Shown here piece after piece: positions 1 through 8,590 of a DNA stretch of 64,000 bases. The notes below the pieces were generated by a model that worked only from the letters and a program-made list of their open reading frames with translations, ran no database searches and had not been told where the DNA came from. Every line of letters starts with the position of its first letter. Positions within the stretch are counted from its first letter, which is position 1. The stretch is from Pseudomonas viridiflava (GTDB taxonomy: Bacteria > Pseudomonadota > Gammaproteobacteria > Pseudomonadales > Pseudomonadaceae): positions 57,102 through 121,101 of the forward strand of contig NZ_UTKY01000122.1 of the NCBI RefSeq assembly GCF_900583165.1, given 5' to 3'. The position numbers were made by a program, and so were the translations under genes.

Positions 1-788
1 ACGCCAGGACCGGTACGCGGGTAGCGCTCGGGTGGCGAAAAGTTCTCGTCCGAACCATTGCCTCGATGAAACACAAGGTTGAGTGCTTTGCGCTGCCCTG
101 AGCGCACCGGTTGGACAGCGTGACGCAAGGTCGACCAGACCAATTCGCCCGCTTCACGGCGTGGTTTGCGTTTGACCGCCAGCAGCACCACGTCGCCCTG
201 CTGTGCCTGAACGCTGAAGGAGGCCGTAGGGGCCCGTTCATCCTGGCGCGTGATCGACAATTGCCCCCCAACAAAGTCCTGCTCCGCGCGGGATAGGAGC
301 ACAATCGCCTGAAAGGGGAACACTCTCTGCTCCCCCCTGACACAGTGATGCAGCCGCTCGCAGTCATCCACGCCGTAGCAAGAGAGATAGCTCAGCGTGC
401 GGTGTTGCCCCCATTCGGCACATTCCGTCACCAGGGCTTGCGGTGATGCCGGGAAACGATAGCTGGAACCGGAGCGCTCGCTCCAGACATTGGCGAGCAG
501 GTTCAGCGGTGGATATAACAACGCCTCTAAATAACCAACGACAGCACAAGGGTTTACCAACATGCAGACAGAACCCTGGCAAAAACCCGCCCCCACTCCA
601 CTCAACGTTTCCAGGGTGGTGACCTCCGTTGCCTCAGCTGCAGCCAGTTCCAGGCATTGAGCTTCGCTGATCAACCCTGGGAGCGTTGCATAGCCGTGGA
701 TATCCAGGGCGCGCAGCGTCACCCTCCAATCAATACGCTGCAATGAAGACTGAGTGGGCACCGCGGTGCCGTCCATGTGGGTAGACAT
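1..788 (-). CDS. Divergent 2OG-Fe(II) oxygenase (DUF2086-like), partial at window edge
   Basis: The reading frame opens with ATG at 788 and stays open to base 1, so the C-terminus is missing. The protein resembles the 2OG-Fe(II) oxygenase family formerly called DUF2086: GYATLPGL near the N-terminus, LLYPPLNLLANVWSER, then FPFQAIVLLS, FVGGQLSITRQD, QQGDVVLLAVKRKP and LRHAV. From memory of the family, the proximal iron motif is LHQD followed by YGE; here the aligned residues are H147-H148-C149, so the carboxylate ligand is replaced by Cys. The distal His (H223, in LRHAV) and the following basic stretch that would hold 2-oxoglutarate remain. It is the last gene seen of a minus-strand group behind the MHS transporter, with an 8-bp gap. 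Family assignment is fairly sure; activity is doubtful or altered. Confidence 0.7.
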   Translation of the reverse strand, partial: MSTHMDGTAVPTQSSLQRIDWRVTLRALDIHGYATLPGLISEAQCLELAAAEATEVTTLETLSGVGAGFCQGSVCMLVNPCAVVGYLEALLYPPLNLLANVWSERSGSSYRFPASPQALVTECAEWGQHRTLSYLSCYGVDDCERLHHCVRGEQRVFPFQAIVLLSRAEQDFVGGQLSITRQDERAPTASFSVQAQQGDVVLLAVKRKPRREAGELVWSTLRHAVQPVRSGQRKALNLVFHRGNGSDENFSPPERYPRTGPG

Positions 789-796
789 CGCACACT

Positions 797-2095
797 CTAT
801 CGATTTTTTGACCATAGATAACCGCCGACCGCTATTCCTACCGCACAGATAATCGACACGTAGTAGGCCGGCCCCAGGGGGCTTTCCTTGAGCAGCAAGG
901 TAACGACCATAGGGGTCAGCCCGCCGAAGATGGCGTAGGCCAAGTTGTAGGAAAATGACAACCCACTGAAGCGCACTACCGGTGGGAATGCCTTGACCAT
1001 CACGTAGGGCACCGCACCGATGGTGCCGACTAACAGGCCTGTCACGGCATACATCGGGAACAGCCAGTCGGGATGGGCGAACAGGCTGTGATAAAACGTC
1101 CACGAGCTGATCATCAATGCCGCACAGCCCAGCACAAACACGCGCCCGGCGCCGAACCGGTCTGCAAGCGAGCCGGCCAACACGCAGCCCAGGCTCAGAA
1201 AGACAATGGCCAGGCTGTTAGCCTGCAAAGCCGTGGTGGCGGAAAAATGGTAGACCGTCTGCAACACCGTCGGCGTCATCAAAATAACCACGATGATGCC
1301 GGCTGAGAGGAACCAGGTCAGCGCCATGCAAATCAGAATGGCACCACGATGGTCACGCAAAACCGCGCGTAACGGCACCTCGGCAGCCAGGGTTTTTCTC
1401 AGCTGCATCTCAGCAAACACGGGCGTTTCGTGGAGCCAGCGGCGCAAGTACACCGAGAGCAAACCAAACACGCCTCCTAGCAAAAAGGGGATTCGCCACG
1501 CGTAGTCGGCAACTTCTGCTGGCGAGTAAACACTGTTGATCGCCGTAGCCACCAGAGAGCCCAACAGAATGCCAGCCGTCAGGCCACAGGTCAGCGTGCC
1601 GCAGGCGTACCCAACGTGATGTTGAGGCACGTGCTCGGCAACAAAGACCCAGGCCCCCGGCACTTCGCCGCCAATGGCAGCGCCTTGAATCACACGCATC
1701 AACAGCAATAACAGGGGCGCTGCAATACCGATCTGCGCATAGGTTGGGAGCAACCCCATGATCAAGGTCGGCACAGCCATCATGAAAATGCTCAAGGTGA
1801 ACATTTTTTTGCGCCCCAGCAGGTCGCCGAAGTGCGCCATGACAACGCCGCCCAGCGGTCTTGCCAGATAGCCCGCTGCAAAAATGCCAAATGTTTGCAT
1901 CAGGCGTAGCCATTCGGGCATGTCACTGGGGAAAAACAGCTTCCCCACCACGGTGGCGAAAAAGACGAAGATGATGAAGTCGTAAAATTCCAACGCACCG
2001 CCCAGCGCAGACAGCGACAGCGTCTTGTAATCGCTGCGTGTCAGCCGGCGTGCAACGGGAAGTGAGGGTGCAGCACTTGAGGGGACTGAACTCAT
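797..2095 (-). CDS. MFS transporter, metabolite:H+ symporter (MHS) family
   Basis: Inner-membrane proton symporter of the MHS branch (relatives include ProP and KgtP). The family signature is visible: GGALEFYDFIIFVFFATVVGKLFF in pieces at the first helix, RPLGGVVMAHFGDLLGRKK in the loop 2-3 region, and RVIQGAAIGGEVPGAW. About twelve hydrophobic segments fit the length of 432 residues. ATG at 2095 was chosen over the in-frame ATG at 2170 because it follows an AGAG ribosome site, and because an AACAATAA box (2110-2117) lies just upstream, as expected for Crc/Hfq control. It follows the aminotransferase on the same strand, so it may import the amino or oxo acid handled by that enzyme. Substrate unknown. 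Confidence 0.88.
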   Translation of the reverse strand: MSSVPSSAAPSLPVARRLTRSDYKTLSLSALGGALEFYDFIIFVFFATVVGKLFFPSDMPEWLRLMQTFGIFAAGYLARPLGGVVMAHFGDLLGRKKMFTLSIFMMAVPTLIMGLLPTYAQIGIAAPLLLLLMRVIQGAAIGGEVPGAWVFVAEHVPQHHVGYACGTLTCGLTAGILLGSLVATAINSVYSPAEVADYAWRIPFLLGGVFGLLSVYLRRWLHETPVFAEMQLRKTLAAEVPLRAVLRDHRGAILICMALTWFLSAGIIVVILMTPTVLQTVYHFSATTALQANSLAIVFLSLGCVLAGSLADRFGAGRVFVLGCAALMISSWTFYHSLFAHPDWLFPMYAVTGLLVGTIGAVPYVMVKAFPPVVRFSGLSFSYNLAYAIFGGLTPMVVTLLLKESPLGPAYYVSIICAVGIAVGGYLWSKNR

Positions 2096-2250
2096 GGCAA
2101 AGGTTTCTCTTATTGTTATACCTGCGCCCCTTTTCAGGACGAAAGGGGCTGGCAGATGGTGCGGGTGCAAAGCCTCCTGTACGTAACCTTCTCCTTAGTG
2201 GCGACTGTATCCCCTGCGCCCTCACATAGCCTTGTACGTTTGCAGGCGAT

Positions 2251-3444
2251 TTATGAACGTTTGTCCTGCGCCTGCAAAAATTGCTCGATGCGACTGACCG
2301 CCTCGTGGAGCCGCTCAATGCTGGTGGTGTAGGAAAAGCGCAGATAGCGCTCGGGCTGATTGATCCCAAAATCCAGGCCTGGCCCCGTTGCCACCCCCGC
2401 CTCCTCCAGCAGCGTCATGGCGAATGCAAAGCTGTCGGTGGTGAAGGCAGAACAGTCGGCATAGATGTAAAAAGCGCCTTCCGGTTTGGCCACCACTCGA
2501 AAGCCCAACCGCACCAACTCGGCAGACAGGAAGTCGCGACGGCGCTGAAATTCCATGCGGCGCGTCTCTACCAAGTCGAGCGTCTCGGGTGTAAAGGCCG
2601 CCAGCGCCGCGTATTGAGCTGGGGCCGACGGAGACAGGAACAGGTTTTGCGCAAGCTTTTCGATGTGCCGCGTATAGCCTTCGGGCACCACCAGCCAGCC
2701 CAGGCGCCAGCCGGTCATCTGGAAGTACTTGGAGAAACTTTGCACGATCCAGACGCCCTCGCAGCACTGCAGTGCTGTGGTGGATTCCTGGTCGTAGGTG
2801 AGGCCCTGGTAGATCTCATCGAGAATGAAATGCCCGCCCTTGGCGCGGATAAATTCCGCGAACGTGCGGATTTGCTCGAGGCTGAGCATGGTACCGGTAG
2901 GGTTGGCCGGTGAAGCAAATAGCGCGCCGGCGGTCGAATCACTCCAATGGGCTTCAAGGTCGGCCAGGGTAGGCTGGAAGTTATGCGCTTCGTCCACCGG
3001 AATGGAGATTGGTACGCCCTCGAAGATGCGCACGAAGTTGCGGTTGCACGGGTATCCAGGGTCAGTCAGCAACCATTCCTTGCCCGGCTGCGCCAAGCAG
3101 GCCAGTGCGAGTAACAGCCCACCCGATGCACCCGCCGTCACCACGATGCGTGACACCGGCACCGTGACGCCATAGCGCTGCAAGTAGTAATCGGCGATTG
3201 CCTGGCGCAGTTCGGGAATTCCCAGCGCCGGGGTGTAGGTGGTCTTGCCATTGGCCAGGGCCGCCTGGCCGGCAGCAATGATGGCGGGGGGTGTCGGGAA
3301 GTCGGGCTCGCCGACCTCCATGTGCACAATGTCGCGCCCTTCTGCCTCCAGCCGCTTGGCGCGGGTCAGGATATCAATCACATGAAAGGGCGCCACATCG
3401 TCCATGCGGGCGGCGATAACAGGCGGTTTGATCAGTGAGTTCAT
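2251..3444 (-). CDS. PLP-dependent aminotransferase, class I/II
   Basis: Fold-type I aminotransferase of 397 residues, the usual family length. Visible landmarks are VGEPDFPTPP near residue 45, the GASGGLLLAL region that binds the cofactor phosphate, SPANPTG, DEIYQGLTYD and the Schiff-base lysine in SFSKYFQMTGWRLGW. A strong ribosome site (GGAGG) precedes ATG at 3444. The gene lies 40 bp downstream of the large 2-oxoacid:ferredoxin oxidoreductase, so the pair probably converts an amino acid to its 2-oxo acid and then to an acyl-CoA. Which amino acid is not readable from sequence; aromatic or branched-chain are both reasonable. Confidence 0.9.
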   Translation of the reverse strand: MNSLIKPPVIAARMDDVAPFHVIDILTRAKRLEAEGRDIVHMEVGEPDFPTPPAIIAAGQAALANGKTTYTPALGIPELRQAIADYYLQRYGVTVPVSRIVVTAGASGGLLLALACLAQPGKEWLLTDPGYPCNRNFVRIFEGVPISIPVDEAHNFQPTLADLEAHWSDSTAGALFASPANPTGTMLSLEQIRTFAEFIRAKGGHFILDEIYQGLTYDQESTTALQCCEGVWIVQSFSKYFQMTGWRLGWLVVPEGYTRHIEKLAQNLFLSPSAPAQYAALAAFTPETLDLVETRRMEFQRRRDFLSAELVRLGFRVVAKPEGAFYIYADCSAFTTDSFAFAMTLLEEAGVATGPGLDFGINQPERYLRFSYTTSIERLHEAVSRIEQFLQAQDKRS

Positions 3445-3484
3445 GGTTTTATCCTCCTTTGATAATCGGTGCGACCGAGGTGTC

Positions 3485-6400
3485 TCAAGCCACTTTTTTC
3501 AGCGCGATCACGCGACCGCGCAACACATCCAGCAAAACGCTTTCGCGCTGCTTGGCCAATGCCATGGCTTTGGCGCGAACGTGCCCATAACCGCGAATCT
3601 GCTCGGGCAGCGATACCAGTTCCAGCAGCGTGTCGTAATGCGCGCCACCGTCCTCCAACAGCGGCAACACCTCAGCAATCACCGCCTCATAGCGTTGGAT
3701 CAGCGCGCGCTCCTGACGGCGCTCGACCGAGTAGCCGAACACATCCAGCGCGGTACCGCGCAGCCCACGCAGCTTGGCGAGCAGGCGGAACACCGGCACG
3801 ATCCAGGGGCCAAATTCGCTTTTTTTCGGCAGCCCTGTGTGCGGGTCGCGTTTGGCAAACAGCGGTGGGGCCAGGTTGAACACCAGCTTGTAGTCGCCTT
3901 CGAACTGTTGGGAGACGCGGTCGAGGAAACCGCTTTCTACATGCAGGCGCGCGACTTCGTATTCGTCCTTGATCGCCAGCAATTTGAAGTAGTACTTGGC
4001 CACGCCCTGGGTCAGTTCGCTACGTCCGTTGCCGAGCCGTTGTTCTGCGTTACGCACCTGCTCGACCAAAGCGCTGTAGCGTTGCGCATAGGCGCTGCTC
4101 TGGTACGCGGTAAGGAACTGCTGACGGACAGCGATCACCTCATCCAGGGTCTTCACGGGCTGCGGTGAAATACGCATACCCTGGCCGGCAGCCTTGGCCG
4201 CCAGCAATTGCTCGACAGCTTGCGGGTTGAGCGCTGCCTGGCGCCCCCAACGGAAGGCTTCGGTGTTCATCTTTTTGGCCGCGCCATTGAGTTCGATGGC
4301 CGATTCGATCGAGGTCGCAGAGAGCGGAATCAGCCCGCGCTGGTATGCAAACCCGAGCATGAACATGTTCGCGGCGATGCTGTCGCCCAGTAACGCCGTT
4401 GCGATGCGCCCGGAATCGACGAACTCGGCATGCTCCTGGCCCACTGCCTCGACGATATTGCGGCGCAGCGCTTGGGTGGGGTATTGCATGTCGGCATTGC
4501 GGGTAAAGGCACCCGGCATGGTTTCCTGGGTGTTGACCAGGACGTGGGTGCTGCCATGGCGCGTCGCCGCGAGGGTCTTGGTGTTGCCCGCCACAATCAG
4601 GTCGCAGCCCAGCACCAGGTCGGCGCCACCGGCGGCGATACGGATGGTCTTGATCGACTGCGGGTTGGGGCCCAAACGCAGGTGGCTCCACACCGAGCCG
4701 CCCTTCTGGGCCAGGCCCGCCATATCGAGCAAGCCACATCCGCGCCCTTCAAGGTGGGCGGCCATGCCCAAGATAGCGCCAATGGTGACGACCCCGGTAC
4801 CGCCCATGCCCGCGACTAAAATGCTGTAGACCCGATCATCGATATTCGGCCGCACCGGCTCCGGCAGCAACGGTACCGCCTGCCCTTGCACGGCCGCCTC
4901 CGGCTTGCTCAGGCTGCCGCCGACAACGGTGACAAAGCTTGGGCAGAAGCCGTTGACGCAGGAATAATCTTTGTTGCAGGACGACTGATCAATGGCACGC
5001 TTGCGACCAAACTCGGTTTCCACCGGCTGCACTGACACGCAGTTGGACTTCACGCCGCAGTCACCACAGCCTTCACACACCAGGTCGTTGATCACGATGC
5101 GCTTGGCCGGGTCGGGGAAAGTACCGCGCTTGCGGCGCCGACGTTTTTCCGCGGCACAGGTCTGGTCGTAGATCAGCACCGAAGTGCCCTGCACCTCACG
5201 GATGTCGCGCTGAACGTTGTCGAGTTCGTCACGGTGATGGAAGGTCACGCCAGCGGGCCAGGCGGTCTCCAGCGGGTATTTGTGTGGCTCATCGCTGACC
5301 ACCACGATGCGCTTGACCCCTTCGGCACTGACTTGATGGGCGATGGCCGGTACGGTCAACGCGCCATCGTGTTTCTGCCCGCCGGTCATGGCCACGGCGT
5401 CGTTGAACAGAATCTTGAAGGTGATGTTGGTGCCGGCGGAAACGGCGGCGCGTATGCCCAGATACCCGGAGTGAAAATAGGTGCCATCGCCGATGTTCTG
5501 GAACATGTGCTTGCGCTTGGAAAACGGCGCTTCGCCAACCCACACCATGCCTTCGCCGCCCATGTGAGTGTAGCCCAGGGTGGAGCGGTCCATGGACTGC
5601 GCCATCCAATGGCAGCCAATGCCGGCGTAGCCTTTGCTGCCTTCCGGCAGCACCGTGGACGAGCTGTGCGGGCAGCCGCTGCAGAAGTAATAACTGCGTG
5701 CCAGCAGCTCGGTGTCGCCCTTGACCACTTGGTAGGCACGCAGCTCTTCAATACGCAGCCGCAAGCTGGGGCTGCTATCCAGTTCGAGCAGGCGTTCACC
5801 CAGGGCGATAGCGATCTGGTTGGAGTCGAGGGCCATTTCCGACTGGAACAGCGTCTTACCCGCTTCATCCTGTTTGCCGACAATGACCGGGGCGCCAGCA
5901 CGGCCGTAGAACTGCTCCTTGAGCTGGGATTCGAGCAGGCTGCGCTTCTCCTCCACCACCAGGACTTTGCTCAGGCCCTTGGCAAAACGTCGCGCGCCGT
6001 CGGGTTCTAGAGGCCAGACCATCCCGACCTTGTAAATGCGCAAGCCCATGACAGCGGCGGCCTGTTCGCTGAGGTTCAGGTCGTCAAGTGCTTGCAGTAC
6101 ATCCAGGTAGCTCTTGCCGTGGGTAATCACGCCAAGCGTAGCGCCAGGGGCGTCGATGACTACGCGGTCCAGCGCGTTGTCACGGGCAAAGGCGCGCACC
6201 GCATTCAGTTTGTAGCGGTGCAGCCGCGCTTCCTGGGCGTGGGGGGTGTCGGGTTGGCGGATATTGAGGCCGTCCGGCGGCAGGGCAAAGTCCTGGGGGA
6301 TTTGGATTTTCACGCGGTTGATGTCGACGTCGATGGTCGCTGTGGCTTCGACGGTGTCCTTGACGCATTTGATGCCGACCCAGCACCCGCTGTAACGCGA

Positions 6401-6970
6401 CAACGCCCAACCGATCAGACCGAAGTCGAGGATTTCCTGGACGCCGGATGGGCTGAGTACCGGAATCATGGCGTCGACCATGGCAAATTCGCTTTGGTGG
6501 CAGGTACTGGACGATTCGCAGGTATGGTCATCGCCCATCAGCACCAGCACCCCGCCCATCCGCGCGGTGCCCGCGAGGTTCGCATGCCGGAACGCATCAC
6601 CGGTGCGGTCAACGCCGGGGCCCTTGCCGTACCACATACCGAACACGCCGTCGTACTTGCCCTCACCGCTCAGGTGAGCCTGTTGCGCCCCCCAGATGGT
6701 AGTGGCTGCCAGATCTTCGTTGATGCCCGGGACAAACAGAGTGTGGTGCTGCTCAAGGTACTTTTTCGCCTTGCCCAACTGATCATCCAGACCGCCCAAC
6801 GGCGAGCCCCGATAGCCGGAGATGTAGCCGGCCGTGTGATGGCCCTCTTGCTGATCACGCTGACGCTGGGTCATCGACAAACGAACCAGGGCTTGGGTGC
6901 CGGTGATGAAAATACGCCCTTGGGTAAGCGTGTATTTATCGTCAAGCTGGACGGTCTTCAGGGTCATCAT
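3485..6970 (-). CDS. Indolepyruvate ferredoxin oxidoreductase-family protein (fused alpha and beta)
   Basis: At 1161 residues this is the fused, proteobacterial type of 2-oxoacid:ferredoxin oxidoreductase, which oxidatively decarboxylates a 2-oxo acid to acyl-CoA using thiamine diphosphate and iron-sulfur clusters. The thiamine region IGDGTYFHSG followed by FNDAVAMTGGQ sits near residues 490-520. An iron-sulfur cysteine cluster CEGCGDCGVKSNC is at about 629-643, with a second set (SCNKDYSCVNGFC) near 662-675. The gamma-like domain begins near residue 717 with GMGGTGVVTIGAILG. Start ATG 6970 follows a GGGGGGAG ribosome site; a second ATG is adjacent. Genes upstream (small membrane protein) and downstream (aminotransferase) share the strand. 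Such enzymes accept aryl or branched oxo acids; the substrate here is not certain. Confidence 0.9.
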   Translation of the reverse strand: MMTLKTVQLDDKYTLTQGRIFITGTQALVRLSMTQRQRDQQEGHHTAGYISGYRGSPLGGLDDQLGKAKKYLEQHHTLFVPGINEDLAATTIWGAQQAHLSGEGKYDGVFGMWYGKGPGVDRTGDAFRHANLAGTARMGGVLVLMGDDHTCESSSTCHQSEFAMVDAMIPVLSPSGVQEILDFGLIGWALSRYSGCWVGIKCVKDTVEATATIDVDINRVKIQIPQDFALPPDGLNIRQPDTPHAQEARLHRYKLNAVRAFARDNALDRVVIDAPGATLGVITHGKSYLDVLQALDDLNLSEQAAAVMGLRIYKVGMVWPLEPDGARRFAKGLSKVLVVEEKRSLLESQLKEQFYGRAGAPVIVGKQDEAGKTLFQSEMALDSNQIAIALGERLLELDSSPSLRLRIEELRAYQVVKGDTELLARSYYFCSGCPHSSSTVLPEGSKGYAGIGCHWMAQSMDRSTLGYTHMGGEGMVWVGEAPFSKRKHMFQNIGDGTYFHSGYLGIRAAVSAGTNITFKILFNDAVAMTGGQKHDGALTVPAIAHQVSAEGVKRIVVVSDEPHKYPLETAWPAGVTFHHRDELDNVQRDIREVQGTSVLIYDQTCAAEKRRRRKRGTFPDPAKRIVINDLVCEGCGDCGVKSNCVSVQPVETEFGRKRAIDQSSCNKDYSCVNGFCPSFVTVVGGSLSKPEAAVQGQAVPLLPEPVRPNIDDRVYSILVAGMGGTGVVTIGAILGMAAHLEGRGCGLLDMAGLAQKGGSVWSHLRLGPNPQSIKTIRIAAGGADLVLGCDLIVAGNTKTLAATRHGSTHVLVNTQETMPGAFTRNADMQYPTQALRRNIVEAVGQEHAEFVDSGRIATALLGDSIAANMFMLGFAYQRGLIPLSATSIESAIELNGAAKKMNTEAFRWGRQAALNPQAVEQLLAAKAAGQGMRISPQPVKTLDEVIAVRQQFLTAYQSSAYAQRYSALVEQVRNAEQRLGNGRSELTQGVAKYYFKLLAIKDEYEVARLHVESGFLDRVSQQFEGDYKLVFNLAPPLFAKRDPHTGLPKKSEFGPWIVPVFRLLAKLRGLRGTALDVFGYSVERRQERALIQRYEAVIAEVLPLLEDGGAHYDTLLELVSLPEQIRGYGHVRAKAMALAKQRESVLLDVLRGRVIALKKVA

Positions 6971-7098
6971 TCAACTCCCCCCTTGGTTGGGGTATTTATT
7001 GTTTTTAGTGAAGAGCAGGCGCGAGTTGACCTCGCGCGGCTGCAAGGGGCGGCCGCGCGTATTACGTCTGTCTTGGGATTAAGCGCTATGAGGGTCGG

Positions 7099-7290
7099 TC
7101 AGCCCGGCGTGCGCCACATCGTGTAGAGCACCAGCGTGGAGAACACCCCGATCGCCAGCCCTGCCGCGAGTGAAATCTTGAGCCCCATGACGCCACCGAA
7201 GAAGCCTCCTGTCAGGAGCGCCAGCAGCAGGTAAACGCTGTCGCTGCGTTTGCGGTGAGGGCGAATGATCAAACTCAGAAAGGGGGTCAT
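7099..7290 (-). CDS. Small membrane protein, unknown
   Basis: A 63-residue protein with two likely membrane segments (VYLLLALLTGGFFGGVMGL and ISLAAGLAIGVFSTLVLY) and a basic, proline-containing N-terminus. ATG 7290 was preferred to the in-frame ATG at 7308 because GGAG lies seven bases before it. The gene lies between the AraC regulator (37 bp upstream) and the oxidoreductase (128 bp downstream), all on the minus strand, so it probably belongs to the same transcription unit. I do not recognise the family. It could assist the MHS transporter or anchor the oxidoreductase; both are guesses. Confidence 0.6.
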   Translation of the reverse strand: MTPFLSLIIRPHRKRSDSVYLLLALLTGGFFGGVMGLKISLAAGLAIGVFSTLVLYTMWRTPG

Positions 7291-7327
7291 AACCTTGCTC
7301 CGTAGCAATGACAGCCTGGATCAGCCG

Positions 7328-8428
7328 TCATGTGGAGCTGACTTTATCGGCTGGCGCCGCAATTGGATTGTACGTTTGTAGGTCCGCACCTGGGCGTCGA
7401 TACGCGCCTGGTGTACTGCCGGTCCAGCCGCGAAAAGCACGGTGAAACACCGCCGTGGAATCAAACCCCAAGCCCAGGGCAATCTGCGTGATGGACAGGT
7501 CTGTGTGGATCAACTGCTGCACGGCGATGTCTCGGCGTAGTGCGTCCTTGACCATCTGGTAACTGGTGCCCTCCTCCTTGAGCCGGCGCGTCAACGTACG
7601 GGTGGACAGCAGCAGCGCGGTAGCCGCGCCCTGGATGGTGTCAGCCTGCTTGAGATGGACCAGCAGGTATTGACGCACCTGTTGCGCCACCAGGCGCTCC
7701 TTGAGCGTGGTGAACAGCCAGTAGCGCGGGGCTTCGCGCAGGAACGGCAGCAACTCGGCCTTGCTGCGACGAAACTGCAGTGCACCCCACGCGGCGTCGA
7801 ACGATAACGCCGTGCACGGCTGCTCGAAACGGATGGGGCCAGGGAACATATGCATGTATTCCGACGCATACACCGGCGTCGCGAAAGAAAACGCCACGCT
7901 GTGCAGCGGGATCTCCTGGCCGGCCAACCACGACGCTACGCCGTGCACAAGTTTCATCATCAGTTCGTGACCCCAGCGCTGGGCGTTGGCGCCAGGGTCA
8001 CGTGCCTCCAGCGAGATAACAAGTTGGCCGTCGTGCTCGCTGTAGCCAAAAAGATAGTCGTCCAACAACAGGTTCCAGAACCGTGTGAAGCGGTACATCG
8101 CGTTGCCCAGCGAACGAGCATCAAGCAGGCTCGAACACAAATACTTGAGCGTGCCGCTGCGCATGCGCCTGGAAAACTGCCCCATCACTTCATCATCGGT
8201 GCCCAACGCAACCTGCTGGTACAAACGCACAAACTGGTCGTAGGTGACCCGCGCGCCCGGCGCCTCCAGCAAGTGCCCGGCTATGCCTGCGGCGCCGACG
8301 AAAGCGCGGATATCGGCCTCGCTGCAGATGTTCAGAGCCCCTTGCAGCAGGCCTTGAACGAAGGTCATGGGTAAGGTGTTATCCACGGGATGCTCCACCT
8401 GCTGCACTCCTCTGCTGACGGCTGACAT
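7328..8428 (-). CDS. AraC-family transcriptional regulator
   Basis: A 366-residue regulator with an N-terminal domain of the arabinose-binding-like type found in many Pseudomonas AraC proteins (QFVRLYQQV, SRRMRSGTLKYLCSSLLDA) and a C-terminal double helix-turn-helix. The second helix-turn-helix and signature are clear: ITQIALGLGFDSTAVFHRAF, then WTGSTPGAYRR. ATG 8428 is the longest start; ATG 8368 (MTFVQGL) is an alternative. It faces the enoyl-CoA hydratase operon across a 162-bp divergent region that holds the shared 46-bp promoter element, and it heads the minus-strand aminotransferase/oxidoreductase group. It is the natural candidate regulator of both. Confidence 0.85.
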   Translation of the reverse strand: MSAVSRGVQQVEHPVDNTLPMTFVQGLLQGALNICSEADIRAFVGAAGIAGHLLEAPGARVTYDQFVRLYQQVALGTDDEVMGQFSRRMRSGTLKYLCSSLLDARSLGNAMYRFTRFWNLLLDDYLFGYSEHDGQLVISLEARDPGANAQRWGHELMMKLVHGVASWLAGQEIPLHSVAFSFATPVYASEYMHMFPGPIRFEQPCTALSFDAAWGALQFRRSKAELLPFLREAPRYWLFTTLKERLVAQQVRQYLLVHLKQADTIQGAATALLLSTRTLTRRLKEEGTSYQMVKDALRRDIAVQQLIHTDLSITQIALGLGFDSTAVFHRAFRGWTGSTPGAYRRPGADLQTYNPIAAPADKVSST

Positions 8429-8590
8429 GGCGCGATATGCAAACTATTCGGCGGATCGGGTTATTTCAAGGCACCGGGCACGCTGGCTAAGCTAGGCCAA
8501 AGTCCATATCCAACGCAACCTAACTCGAATGACCACCTTGAAAGGGTCGCCATTGTCTGGCCGTTAATGCAAATCTACGGAGTCTGAACC
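8429..8590. promoter_or_regulatory. Divergent intergenic region, AraC / enoyl-CoA hydratase
   Basis: Regulatory region between the minus-strand AraC gene and the plus-strand beta-oxidation operon. Its main visible content is the element at 8449-8494 that recurs almost base for base at 13835-13880. No rho-independent terminator or small ORF was recognised. The ribosome site of the hydratase (GGAG) is at the right end. Confidence 0.6.
8449..8494 (+). promoter_or_regulatory. Shared 46-bp promoter element, copy 1
   Basis: Begins CGGCGGATCGGGTTATTT and ends CTGGCTAAGCTA. Compared with copy 2 at 13835-13880, the first 18 bases differ at one position and the last 12 at two, while the middle is less conserved. 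The equal spacing suggests a regulator-binding block followed by a -10-like block (TAAGCT), read toward the hydratase gene about 100 bp downstream. Function is inferred from repetition and position. Confidence 0.6.

Noticed and set aside
3404..4168. A 254-codon plus-strand frame opposite the oxidoreductase C-terminus
   Set aside because: No recognisable domain or ribosome site; the minus-strand gene explains the sequence.
6092..7126. A 344-codon plus-strand open frame opposite the oxidoreductase gene
   Set aside because: It lies wholly antisense to a well-conserved gene, shows no family features, and long antisense frames are common in GC-rich coding DNA.
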